Of a stretch of 64,000 bases of DNA, positions 8,427 through 16,723 are shown piece after piece. Position numbers and translations under genes: made by a program. A model generated the notes under the pieces. It ran no database searches. It was given only the letters and a program-made list of their open reading frames with translations, and was not told the DNA's origin. Each line of letters starts with the position of its first letter. Positions within the stretch are counted from its first letter, which is position 1. Origin of the DNA: Rothia mucilaginosa (lineage in GTDB: Bacteria > Actinomycetota > Actinomycetes > Actinomycetales > Micrococcaceae); the NCBI RefSeq assembly GCF_001548235.1, contig NZ_AP014938.1, forward strand, positions 1,116,001-1,180,000, given 5' to 3'.

Positions 8427-11400
8427 CTACGAGGCAATCTTCGCGATCTGGAACATGGACGCCGGCATCGGTCGGTCCAACGACCAGCGAATATGCATCG
8501 GCTTGGAGCCCTCGTGAGAAATGTATTTCACGGTGCCTAGGCACATGTAGGGGCGGGTGCCCATAGCGTCTTTTTGATTGCGGCGAACGAAAAGAACGAT
8601 GCGTCGGCCTTGCTCCTCATGATGCTGGAAGAGCTGACCCGTCGGGCTTTCGGGGGTGGTTGCGTTCTGTGAATCCCATGCGAACTCGTCAGTGCTAATG
8701 GCGTAGTCCTTGTACATGGTGGTCGGTGAGAAGTGCTTTTCAGACTTCTCCAAATTCACCACAAGCGCAGTAGTGTTTGACGAGTTGAAGGTTTTGACTC
8801 CCTCTCGGAAACCGGTTGGCACACCAAAACTTTCCTCTTGACCCGCCAACCCGGCAAACAACTCCTCACGAGAGTAGTAGGCGTGAGTGCGCAGGGGAAT
8901 ATCTTCGCCCTCAAAGAGTGGCAGGGTGGAGTTGGTATCCAGAATGGCGTTGCGTTGCCAGATACTCTCCAGTTCCTGCAGTATTCCGCGGTTCTTACGT
9001 AGGGTTGCCAGACCTTTGTCGAGGCTGAACCTTTCGGTTGAGCCTACCCACTTAGCATTCGGCCAGATGGAGAACAGGAGCATCCATGCGTAGCGGCGCT
9101 GTTCATCGGTCATATCCTGCTCCCGGATGTCCGTGTTCAGTAGCTCCAGGTAGGCATTGATACGGAAGCTGTCGTTTACGTGTCTGAGTGCCTTGACGCG
9201 CCTATTCACTTCGAGAGAAATATTGTCCTGGAAGGGAACCACCAGGTCGGGGTACAGCCCACTCGCGGCCTGGAGGCTAGTCCAAGTTGTTGCGACGGGC
9301 TTAGTGACACCGGGCAGGGTCAACTCGCTACTGCGCCCGTAAATATGCGGCAGGCCCAAGCCGTAGCGGTTGATGAAGTCAACGACAGTGGGACGAATAT
9401 CGGGTTCTGCAGAGTTTTGCTGCATATTTTCCAGGTAGCTCTTGACGGTGTCGAGGAGGGCGTTCTTATTCATACGCAGGGACTCACGAATTTTCTTGAG
9501 AACCTGCTTCTGAGTCAGCTCATCCAGGTGGAAGTGGCAGCCAGCCGGTAGTTCAGGGCTCTTAATATCATCCACAGTCAGGGCACCTTGTCGTGCAAAA
9601 GCGCGGTACTTGCTGTGAATCATGAAGTTCTTGTTCTGATGTCCCACAAAGTCGAGGACCGTCAGAACAGACTTCAACGGCGCACGGCGCAGGCCGCGGC
9701 CCAGCTGTTGCAGGAAGAGGGTGAGCGACTGGGTGGGGCGCAACATCAGGAGCGTATCGATGTTCGGAATATCGACGCCCTCGTTGAACAGGTCCACGGT
9801 GAAGATGGTCGTCAGCTCGTGGTTGTCATCCGCAAGATTCCCCATAACCTTGGCACGACGCTCGGCGGAATCCGTACCCACCAAGCAGTCTGCCGGGATT
9901 CCTATTTCGTTGAACTTCTGAGCCATGTATTTGGCGTGCTTGACGCTCACGCAGAAGCCGAGCGCCTTCATGCGCAGGGGGTTGTCGACCTTCTTGCGTA
10001 GCTCCTCCACAATGATGCGCAGGCGGCGTTCAGCATCCTTGTGGTCGGTGTACCGCTTTTCCAGGTCGGTTTCGTCGTACTGGCCACCCCGAACGTTGAC
10101 GCGGCGCAGGTCGGTGCCGTCGGCAATACCGAAGTACTGGAAGGGCACGAGGAGGTGGTCTTCGAGCGCGTCCCACAGGCGGATGGAGGTTGCCACGTAG
10201 CCGCCAAAGTACTTGTCGGCGATGTTCACTCCGTCTTCTCGCTCCGGGGTCGCGGTCAGGCCAATGAATTCGCGGGGCTCAAAATAGTTGAAAACTTTAT
10301 CCCAGCTGGCGGCATTAATGTGGTGACATTCGTCCATGATGATGACGTCAAAATAGTCTGGCGCGTAATTTTCGAGGGCGGCACCCGACAATGTTTGAAT
10401 GGTCGCAAAAACAGCCTCATTATATTCAGGCTTTTTGCCGCCGGTCAGGAGCTCACCGAAATTACCTTTTAGCATGACGTCGCCAAAAGTGCGGCGCGCC
10501 TGGTCAAGGATTTCTTTGCGGTGCGCAATAAAAAGCAGCTTCAGCTTCTTGCCGGACTGCTCGCAGAGGCGCCTGTAATCGAGAGCCGAGAACACGGTTT
10601 TACCGGTACCGGTTGCGGCCACGGCGAGGTTGCGGTGACGACCCTTAGAACGAGCGTTCTGCATTTCTTCAAGCATGCGCACCTGATGCGGGAACGGGTG
10701 CACATCCAGCAGGGACGAGTCGATATCGTACTCCAGGCCCTTGCTTTTACGGCCGGTAATATCCGCCTTGGCCAGGGCAGTGTCGAGCTCCTGTTTCTCC
10801 TGGTCAGAGGCGGTGTAAAGGGTGAAATCGCCGCTCTTCCAGTAGCTTTCGAAGAGCCCCTCAAACTGGCGGATCAGGCCGGGCGTAATCGGGTTGGAGA
10901 TGCGAACATTCCACTCCAGGCCGTCAGTGAGCGCGGCGCTGGACAGGTTCGAGCTGCCCACATAGCCGGTGGACATGCCGGTATTGCGGTGGAACAGCCA
11001 AGCCTTCGCGTGCAGGCGAGTGCTGTCGCCCTGGTAGCTGATTTTCACCTCGGCGCCGTACTCTTCAACGAGGCGGTCGATAGCCTTACGGTCGGTTGCG
11101 CCCATGTAGGTGGTGGTAATGATGCGGAAAGGGATACCGCGATTTTTAATAGCTTTAAGTTGCTCACTCAAACTATTAACGCCGGACATTTTAAGAAATG
11201 AGCAGAGCAAATCTACACGGTCTGCACTTTCTAATTCTTTCTGAATTTCAGTATTGAGATTCAGGTCTTTAGAAGTATTCGTCATCAGAGCAACGTCGCT
11301 TAGAGGAATGTCGGGGCGCGTAGTTTTTGCGTCAGTGAGGGTGAGCTCGCGCATCTGAATTACGTTGCTGTCGTCATCGGTCAGCAACGAGTCGTTCTGC

Positions 11401-11657
11401 TCTTCGGCATCCTGCGGTAGGAGCTCCATCATGCGGTTGATGAGTTCCACCTGGTGTGCGGGGGTTTTGAGGCTTTCGAGGGCGGGAGCCAGCTGGGTGG
11501 CGAAGAACTGGGTAAGCAGTTCGGGGATGTTGTAGTCGTCCTTTTCGAGGATTTCTTCCTGCCATTGCGCGCCTTCGGGGATGGGGCGGCCCATGAGCGA
11601 TGTGCTCTTGAGGTGTTCGTAGAGCCCCAGGGGGAGAGTTTCGTCAGTTGTGGTCAT
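8427..11657 (-). CDS. PLD-domain SF2 helicase with DUF3427-like C-terminus
   Basis: 1076 residues. The N-terminal about 130 residues are unassigned. Next comes a phospholipase-D-like nuclease domain with HAK (His216, Lys218) followed by GYVGSSNLSS, then a superfamily 2 helicase: Walker A ATGTGKT (Lys353), the DEAH-type box DECHH (442-446), TATPER, and motif VI QQLGRGLRR. The remaining about 400 residues resemble the DUF3427 region of such helicases. The PLD half-site plus helicase suggests DNA cleavage or processing. Family members occur as isolated accessory genes and some helicase-nuclease fusions act against phage, but a defence role here is inference. The gene is monocistronic, flanked by palindromic repeats of families A and B. 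Start ATG; no strong ribosome site seen. Confidence 0.88.
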   Translation of the reverse strand: MTTTDETLPLGLYEHLKSTSLMGRPIPEGAQWQEEILEKDDYNIPELLTQFFATQLAPALESLKTPAHQVELINRMMELLPQDAEEQNDSLLTDDDSNVIQMRELTLTDAKTTRPDIPLSDVALMTNTSKDLNLNTEIQKELESADRVDLLCSFLKMSGVNSLSEQLKAIKNRGIPFRIITTTYMGATDRKAIDRLVEEYGAEVKISYQGDSTRLHAKAWLFHRNTGMSTGYVGSSNLSSAALTDGLEWNVRISNPITPGLIRQFEGLFESYWKSGDFTLYTASDQEKQELDTALAKADITGRKSKGLEYDIDSSLLDVHPFPHQVRMLEEMQNARSKGRHRNLAVAATGTGKTVFSALDYRRLCEQSGKKLKLLFIAHRKEILDQARRTFGDVMLKGNFGELLTGGKKPEYNEAVFATIQTLSGAALENYAPDYFDVIIMDECHHINAASWDKVFNYFEPREFIGLTATPEREDGVNIADKYFGGYVATSIRLWDALEDHLLVPFQYFGIADGTDLRRVNVRGGQYDETDLEKRYTDHKDAERRLRIIVEELRKKVDNPLRMKALGFCVSVKHAKYMAQKFNEIGIPADCLVGTDSAERRAKVMGNLADDNHELTTIFTVDLFNEGVDIPNIDTLLMLRPTQSLTLFLQQLGRGLRRAPLKSVLTVLDFVGHQNKNFMIHSKYRAFARQGALTVDDIKSPELPAGCHFHLDELTQKQVLKKIRESLRMNKNALLDTVKSYLENMQQNSAEPDIRPTVVDFINRYGLGLPHIYGRSSELTLPGVTKPVATTWTSLQAASGLYPDLVVPFQDNISLEVNRRVKALRHVNDSFRINAYLELLNTDIREQDMTDEQRRYAWMLLFSIWPNAKWVGSTERFSLDKGLATLRKNRGILQELESIWQRNAILDTNSTLPLFEGEDIPLRTHAYYSREELFAGLAGQEESFGVPTGFREGVKTFNSSNTTALVVNLEKSEKHFSPTTMYKDYAISTDEFAWDSQNATTPESPTGQLFQHHEEQGRRIVLFVRRNQKDAMGTRPYMCLGTVKYISHEGSKPMHIRWSLDRPMPASMFQIAKIAS

Positions 11658-11738
11658 AGCAGCAGCCTAGCAGCCCGGGCGGTTTGCCGCTGCCTGGGTG
11701 GTCACCGGCTCACGGGGTAGGGGTGGTTGGCGGCGGAA

Positions 11739-11758
11739 TCCTGTAATTACAAAAATCC
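11739..11758. repeat. TGTAATTACA motif, copy 1
   Basis: CCTGTAATTACAAAAATCC contains the palindrome TGTAATTACA. A second copy with the same flanks lies at 12453-12472, so the pair brackets the small membrane protein gene. Confidence 0.6.
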
Positions 11759-11775
11759 TGCCCCGCATTTTCCTC

Positions 11776-11840
11776 GAAAAGCCACATGTGTTTCGAGAAG
11801 CCACCAAACATGTTGCTTTTCGAAACACATGTGGCTTCTC
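11776..11840. repeat. Dispersed palindrome family B, copy 2
   Basis: The left arm (11776-11805) is identical to that of copy 1 over 30 bases. The right arm ends CGAAACACATGTGGCTTCTC (11821-11840), also identical. Only the loop and the inner end of the right arm differ. It lies in the 11658-11990 gap between divergent genes. Confidence 0.92.
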
Positions 11841-11990
11841 GGCGCTTAAATTCGGTGTAAAAGTTCAGCACCCGCATGCACAACATTCACCAGCCCAAAC
11901 GCTATTGATTCGCATCACATGCCGGTATTTTTAGGTATCCTTGGGGTAACACCCAGACAGAAGCCCGCCCTCCACCTCGAAAGGGGCCGC

Positions 11991-12428
11991 ATGAAAACCT
12001 TCTGGACCAACCTACCCCTCACCATCCGTGCGGTAGCCATCTTCTGCTACGCCTACGCCGGGGTGCGCATCCTCAACCTCTTCGCTGAGGCAGGCACCGC
12101 ACCGCTGACCCCGCGCACGCTCCTTGACGGTGCCCTCACCGCCGCGCTCGTCGTCGGCGCTCTCGCCCTGTACCTGGGTAACGCCCTGGGTGCTGCTCTG
12201 CGCGCCCGGCGAGAAGGCTACGAGCCCCGCCCGGTCGGCATCATCGTCGCCTACGCCCTCTTCGTGGCGGTGTGTGCCTACCTTGTCTGCCGCCTCATCG
12301 CTTACACCGTGGAGGTGGGGCTCACCTGGCTCTTCCCGCCCGCCCTCGGCCCGGTTGTGACTGCTGTGGGTATGGCTGGTATTGGCGTGATTAACTATGT
12401 GCGCCTCCGCCGCACCCGCAAGGACTAA
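11991..12428 (+). CDS. Small integral membrane protein
   Basis: 145 residues starting at the ATG at 11991, preferred because AAAGGGG lies 5 bases upstream; the frame extends to 11919 without a ribosome site. Four hydrophobic segments are visible (about 14-30, 48-70, 84-108, 112-135) with positively charged loops (RARREGYEPR, and RLRRTRKD at the end). No family recognised. It stands alone between the PLD-helicase and pta genes. Function unknown. Confidence 0.75.
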   Translation: MKTFWTNLPLTIRAVAIFCYAYAGVRILNLFAEAGTAPLTPRTLLDGALTAALVVGALALYLGNALGAALRARREGYEPRPVGIIVAYALFVAVCAYLVCRLIAYTVEVGLTWLFPPALGPVVTAVGMAGIGVINYVRLRRTRKD

Positions 12429-12467
12429 CCGGGGAATGGCACTACAAGAAACCCTGTAATTACAAAA

Positions 12468-12527
12468 AATCTCCCGCACCGGGTAGAGCACACCTCCAAG
12501 GCATGCCCCGCCCAGCGCGGGAGATTT
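12468..12527. terminator. Probable shared terminator, 11-bp stem with long loop
   Basis: AAATCTCCCGC (12468-12478) pairs perfectly with GCGGGAGATTT (12517-12527) across a 38-base loop. It is followed by T-rich sequence on both strands and lies between convergent genes. Confidence 0.7.
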
Positions 12528-12576
12528 CTATATCAACGGACCGCCGCAGCCTTCACGCTACAGCGCCGTGTGCACC

Positions 12577-14667
12577 TTACAGGCTCTGCGCCTGAATTGC
12601 GGTGATCGCAACAGTGTTGATGATGTCCTCAACGGTGGTACCGCGCGACAGGTCGTTCACGGGCTTACGCAGACCCTGCAGAACCGGGCCCACAGCGGCA
12701 GCACCCGAAGACTGCTGAACAGCCTTGTAGGTGTTGTTACCGGTGTTCAGGTCGGGGAAGACGAACACGGTAGCCTGACCAGCGACCTCGCTGCCGGGCA
12801 GCTTGGTCGACGCAATGGACATGTTCGAAGCAGCGTCGTACTGGATCGGGCCCTCGACCGCGAAGTCGGGGTTCGATGCGCGCACGAGCTCGGTTGCCTC
12901 ACGCACAACGTCCACGTCTGCGCCAGCGCCGGAGGTACCGGTCGAGTAGGACAGCATAGCAACCTTGGGGGTCACGCCGAACTGGCGTGCAGTCTCTGCG
13001 GATGCCTTCGCGATGTCGGCGAGCTGCTCTGCGTTGGGGTTCGGGTTCACTGCGCAGTCGCCGTAGACCAGAACGCGGTCTTCCATCAGCATGAGGAAGA
13101 CGGAGGAGACGATCTTGGTGCCGGGGCGGGTCTTGATGAACTCGAGCGAGGGGCGGATGGTGTTCGCGGTGGTGTTCACTGCACCGGAAACCATGCCGTC
13201 GGCGATGCCCTTGTACACGAGCATGGTGCCGAAGTACGAGGGGTCGGTCATGCGCTCGCGAGCAGCTTCGATGGTGACGCCCTTGTGCGCACGCAGCTCA
13301 GCGTAGGTTGCTGCGAAGTCCTCGGAGTACTCGTTGTTCTCGATGTCGATGATGCGGATCGAGCTGGGCAGTTCGATACCCTCAGCCTGGCAGATTTCTG
13401 CGATCTTGGCGGGGTTGCCGAGCAGGATCAGGTCGCAGAAGTCGCGGCGTGCAATGATTTCGGATGCACGCAGGATACGCACGTCGTAACCCTCGGGCAG
13501 GACCACGGAGCGGCGGTTTGCGCGTGCGGTCTCGATGAGGTTGTGCAGGAAGCGCAGCGGGGTCATGGATGCGGGGCGCTCAATTTCGAGGCGTGCGAGC
13601 AGTTCGTCCTTGTTGACGTGCTCGTCCCAGCCGCCCATTGCTGCTGCGAGCTTGCGCTGGTGGCCGCTTTCGAGGGTGCCGCGCACGCGGGAGACTGCGC
13701 GTGCAGACTTGAAGGTGTCCTTGGTGGTGGACAGCACGGGGAACGGTGCGTTGTCGATGAGGGAGCCGACCGCGGTGTTCTTGCCGGGCAGTGCGTCCAG
13801 GCCGCCGGTGAGCAGCACACCGGAGGGTGCGGGGAAGGTCGGTGCCAGTGCGGATGCGAGGGTTGCTGCAACGATGTCTGCACGGTCGCCGGGGACGATG
13901 ACGAAGTCGCCGTCAACGAACTGGTTGAGGAAGTTGGAGACGTTCATTGCTGCGACCTTGATGCCGTGGATGTCGCGGCCGAGGTCTTCTGCCTTGATGC
14001 CTTCGGTGTCGAGCTTGAGGGCTTCGGCAACTTCACCGACGGTGGGTGCGTTCAGTTCGGGGATTTCGGGCAGCACGTAGACGGGCAGGTTTGCGTCGCC
14101 GCGCTTGACGGAGTTCTCGATTTCGTCGCGCAGTTCGGGTTCTGCACGGCCGACGATGATTGCGAGCAGGTCTGCCTTGGATGCGAGCAGTTCGGTGCGT
14201 GCCACGTCGACTGCGGTGACTGCTTCTTCGACGGTTGCTTCCTGTGCGCCGACGATTGCGACGACGGGCAGGCCGAGGTCACGGGCGATCTGGACGTTCA
14301 GGTCGAATTCGACTGAGAGCGCGTTGGCGGGCAGGTAGACGCCGTCGACGATTACGACGTCGCTGTTTGCTGCGACCTTTTCGTAGGCGGAGACTGCGCG
14401 TGCGGAGATTTCTTCGGTGTCGCCGTCTGCGATGAGTGCGAGTGCGTCGGTCATGGAGACTGCGCCGCCCACCTGCTCTTCGGTCAGGCCGAAGTGCTCA
14501 CGGATGAGGCGTGCCATGGGGTCGTCGGCGATGGTTGCGCCGTCGAAGACGGGGCGGAAGAAGCCGACGCGGTCTGCGCGCTTGATGAGGGAGTCTGCTA
14601 GGCCCAGGGCTACGAGGGACTTGCCCGAGTTCTGGGACATAGCGGAGAGGTAAAGACCGGTGGTCAT
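12577..14667 (-). CDS. pta: Phosphate acetyltransferase
   Basis: 696 residues, ATG preceded by GAAGGA. It converts acetyl-CoA and phosphate to acetyl phosphate in the acetate overflow pathway, partnering AckA. The N-terminal domain is a P-loop type (YLSAMSQNSGKSLVALGL), the middle part is DRTGG-like, and the C-terminal about 320 residues form the catalytic PTA domain (RSVVLPEGYDVRILRASEII, then SYSTGTSGAG and GPIQYDAASN). Full length for the long Pta class. ackA is not adjacent; it lies about 8 kb away on the other strand (22987-24123), whereas many bacteria keep the two together. Confidence 0.97.
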   Translation of the reverse strand: MTTGLYLSAMSQNSGKSLVALGLADSLIKRADRVGFFRPVFDGATIADDPMARLIREHFGLTEEQVGGAVSMTDALALIADGDTEEISARAVSAYEKVAANSDVVIVDGVYLPANALSVEFDLNVQIARDLGLPVVAIVGAQEATVEEAVTAVDVARTELLASKADLLAIIVGRAEPELRDEIENSVKRGDANLPVYVLPEIPELNAPTVGEVAEALKLDTEGIKAEDLGRDIHGIKVAAMNVSNFLNQFVDGDFVIVPGDRADIVAATLASALAPTFPAPSGVLLTGGLDALPGKNTAVGSLIDNAPFPVLSTTKDTFKSARAVSRVRGTLESGHQRKLAAAMGGWDEHVNKDELLARLEIERPASMTPLRFLHNLIETARANRRSVVLPEGYDVRILRASEIIARRDFCDLILLGNPAKIAEICQAEGIELPSSIRIIDIENNEYSEDFAATYAELRAHKGVTIEAARERMTDPSYFGTMLVYKGIADGMVSGAVNTTANTIRPSLEFIKTRPGTKIVSSVFLMLMEDRVLVYGDCAVNPNPNAEQLADIAKASAETARQFGVTPKVAMLSYSTGTSGAGADVDVVREATELVRASNPDFAVEGPIQYDAASNMSIASTKLPGSEVAGQATVFVFPDLNTGNNTYKAVQQSSGAAAVGPVLQGLRKPVNDLSRGTTVEDIINTVAITAIQAQSL

Positions 14668-14884
14668 TGTTTTACTGTCCTTCTATGCGATGTTCGGCGC
14701 TGGGTCCCGCGGTTGCGCAGGGGTGTATGTGCTCCTGTGCGCGGGTGCGTCGAGCTTATATGTCATCTTCTATCTTAAGGCGTTGTGGGGGTGGTGCCTA
14801 ACAGGGTGTGCGGTGCGCTGCGTCATGTGGGGCGGATGGGCGGCTGGTGCGGGGTGTGTGCCGCCTCGGGGTGTGGTGTGCTGT

Positions 14885-15508
14885 TTAGGGGGTGAGGATG
14901 CGGGTGTATCGTACGCTGCGTCCGGGTCCCCAGATGCCGCGTGCTTGGAAGTACACGCCTTCGTTACGGTAGCCGAGGCGCTCGTAGAAGGAGATTGCTC
15001 GTTCGTTTTCTGCCATGACCCACAGGTAGGAGTTTTCGTCCGGGTAGATGATGGAGTCGTAGAGCGCCTGTCCGAGCCCGGTGCCGTGTGTGTGGTTGAG
15101 GGTGTACAGGTGCGTGAGTTTGCGGGTGCCTGCGGGCAGTTCGGGAAGGTCGTCGGCGCGTTCGAGTTCCCAGGAGGAGACCTCGCACAGGGAGAGCGCC
15201 AGGCCGACCGGCTTATCCCAGTCGATGCGTGCGCCGATGGAGCAGGAGAGCTCGCCGTCGGGGGTCCATCCAGGTACGTCGTAGGCGAAGAAGCCGCGCA
15301 CGGTGGGGGAGGCGATGTGGCGGTGGAAGTCTTCGAGGTATTCGTCGCGTTCGGCGCGGTGGCGGGCGGTGAAGCTTTCTCCGAGCGTGTCGAAGTAGAT
15401 CGGGTCGTAGGTTTGCTCCATGCAGTCCAGCTGCAGGTTGACGTATTTTTCGGCGTCGGTCGGTTCAATCGGTGCGAGCGCGTAGCGGCCCTGACATACA
15501 AATCCCAT
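14885..15508 (-). CDS. GNAT family N-acetyltransferase
   Basis: 207 residues. The acetyl-CoA-binding signature HGTGLGQALYD (about 140-150) and the C-terminal motif NERAISFYERLGYRNEG identify a GNAT fold. Such enzymes transfer an acetyl group to amines, antibiotics or protein N-termini; the acceptor is unknown. No ribosome site is present. A -10-like TAGACT (15516-15521) lies 7 bases before the ATG, so the message is probably leaderless. A long plus-strand frame covering it is an antisense shadow. Confidence 0.87.
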   Translation of the reverse strand: MGFVCQGRYALAPIEPTDAEKYVNLQLDCMEQTYDPIYFDTLGESFTARHRAERDEYLEDFHRHIASPTVRGFFAYDVPGWTPDGELSCSIGARIDWDKPVGLALSLCEVSSWELERADDLPELPAGTRKLTHLYTLNHTHGTGLGQALYDSIIYPDENSYLWVMAENERAISFYERLGYRNEGVYFQARGIWGPGRSVRYTRILTP

Positions 15509-15664
15509 GGGTTCTAGTCTACTCAGCCTACCCCTGTGGAGGCGGTTTGCCGCGGGTGCGTACGCTAGGGGCGTGCGGGCTGTGGTTAGGGGGTAGCGGC
15601 TAGGGGGCGGCGCTGTTGCTTTGAGGCTCTGTTGCTTTGAGTCGTGTCGGTTAGGCTAGTGGGT

Positions 15665-16552
15665 ATGGCGAAAAAGAGCAGGGCACCCAAGAAAACCCAG
15701 AAGCAGCAGAAGAACCAGAAGAACCGCATCGACGATACCGAGAACACCCCCGTGCAGGGTGCCGCCGCTGGCGTGTACCCGATCTCTACGGGTGAGGCGG
15801 AGCTGGTCCCCGACGGCTACCACGCCGACGGCTGGCTGCTGCTCATTAATGGTGTGCAGTCTTCCCACGTGATTGTGGGTGAGCCCCGCCAGCTGGATTT
15901 TGAGTACATGCGCTGGATCGCGGCGGTCGTCTCCTCGCACGTGGAGGAGCACCTGGACGCCGCGAAGCTGCGCATCACCCACCTGGGTGGCGGCGCCTGC
16001 TCGATGGCGCGCTATTTCGCTGACCTGTACCCGACCAGCCGCAACACGGTCGTTGAGCTGGATGCCAAGCTCGCCGAGTATGTGCGCGCCTGGTTCGACA
16101 TCCCCAAGGCACCGCGCGTGAAGATTCGCGTGGGCGAGGCGGGTGCCGTTACCGCGACCTTCGCGCCCGCATCCCGTGACGTGGTGATTCGTGACGTATT
16201 CGCCGGGGACACCACCCCCGAGGCGCTGACCACCGTCGAGTTCACCCGCACCGTTGCCGAGTCGCTGGCGCCCGGTGGCCTGTACATCCTCAATTGCGGT
16301 GACGGGCCAGCGCTGACCGGTGCCCGTGCTGAGGCGTCCGCCCTGCTTGAGGTGTTCGAGTACGTGTGCATTGTGGCGGATTCTGCAATGTTGAAGGGCC
16401 GCCGCCGCGGCAACGTCATTATTGCTGGCTCCCACGCGCCCCTGCCGGAGGCTGGTTCCGTGCAGGCTGCCGCTATCGCCCGTGAGCTCATGGGTGGAGG
16501 CGTGCCCGCCCAGTACTGGGACACCGCGCGGGTTCGCCAGTTCGTGAGGTAG
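15665..16552 (+). CDS. Spermidine-synthase-like protein (methyltransferase fold)
   Basis: 295 residues from the ATG at 15665; an upstream in-frame GTG at 15644 is less likely. After a Lys/Gln-rich N-terminus (about 1-35, probably disordered), the domain from about residue 60 has the Rossmann motif ITHLGGGACSMARYF, acidic VVELDAKLAEYVRAW and VVIRDVFAGDT. These match the SpeE-like spermidine synthase/SAM-fold family common in actinobacteria. Cytosolic. Whether it is an aminopropyltransferase cannot be told, as the polyamine-site residues are not obvious. A TAGGCT -10 lies 7 bases before the ATG, suggesting a leaderless start. Confidence 0.8.
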   Translation: MAKKSRAPKKTQKQQKNQKNRIDDTENTPVQGAAAGVYPISTGEAELVPDGYHADGWLLLINGVQSSHVIVGEPRQLDFEYMRWIAAVVSSHVEEHLDAAKLRITHLGGGACSMARYFADLYPTSRNTVVELDAKLAEYVRAWFDIPKAPRVKIRVGEAGAVTATFAPASRDVVIRDVFAGDTTPEALTTVEFTRTVAESLAPGGLYILNCGDGPALTGARAEASALLEVFEYVCIVADSAMLKGRRRGNVIIAGSHAPLPEAGSVQAAAIARELMGGGVPAQYWDTARVRQFVR

Positions 16553-16568
16553 CGGTGTCAGTCGCGGT

Positions 16569-16628
16569 TTAGGTCTTTCGGTAATGACTTAGGTCCTTCG
16601 GCCATAATCTAAGTTTTTCGGTGATAGG
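16569..16628. repeat. Three degenerate 20-bp tandem repeats
   Basis: Units at 16569-16588, 16589-16608 and 16609-16628 follow TTAGGTCTTTCGGTAATGAC with substitutions. The last runs into family A palindrome copy 4. Confidence 0.75.
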
Positions 16629-16685
16629 TTAGTGACTTTGGTGGGGGCTTTTAACTATCGCCAAAGACCGTAACCTATCACCGAA
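16616..16685. repeat. Dispersed palindrome family A, copy 4
   Basis: TTCGGTGATAGGTTAGTGAC pairs with the sequence ending CCGTAACCTATCACCGAA (arms 16616-16642 and 16659-16685, a few mismatches). The centre has CTTTTAACTATCGCC, similar to the other copies. Confidence 0.85.
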
Positions 16686-16711
16686 TTCGGCGGCCCCTCC
16701 ACGGCAGACGC

Positions 16712-16717
16712 TACTAT
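16712..16717 (+). promoter_or_regulatory. -10 of leaderless pheA transcript
   Basis: TACTAT ends 6 bases before the ATG at 16724, so transcription should start at the start codon. No Shine-Dalgarno is present. Confidence 0.6.
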
Positions 16718-16723
16718 AGTGGC

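Noticed and set aside
12568..14316. Very long plus-strand frame over pta
   Set aside because: Antisense shadow of pta in GC-rich DNA; Cys/Gly-rich composition without family features.
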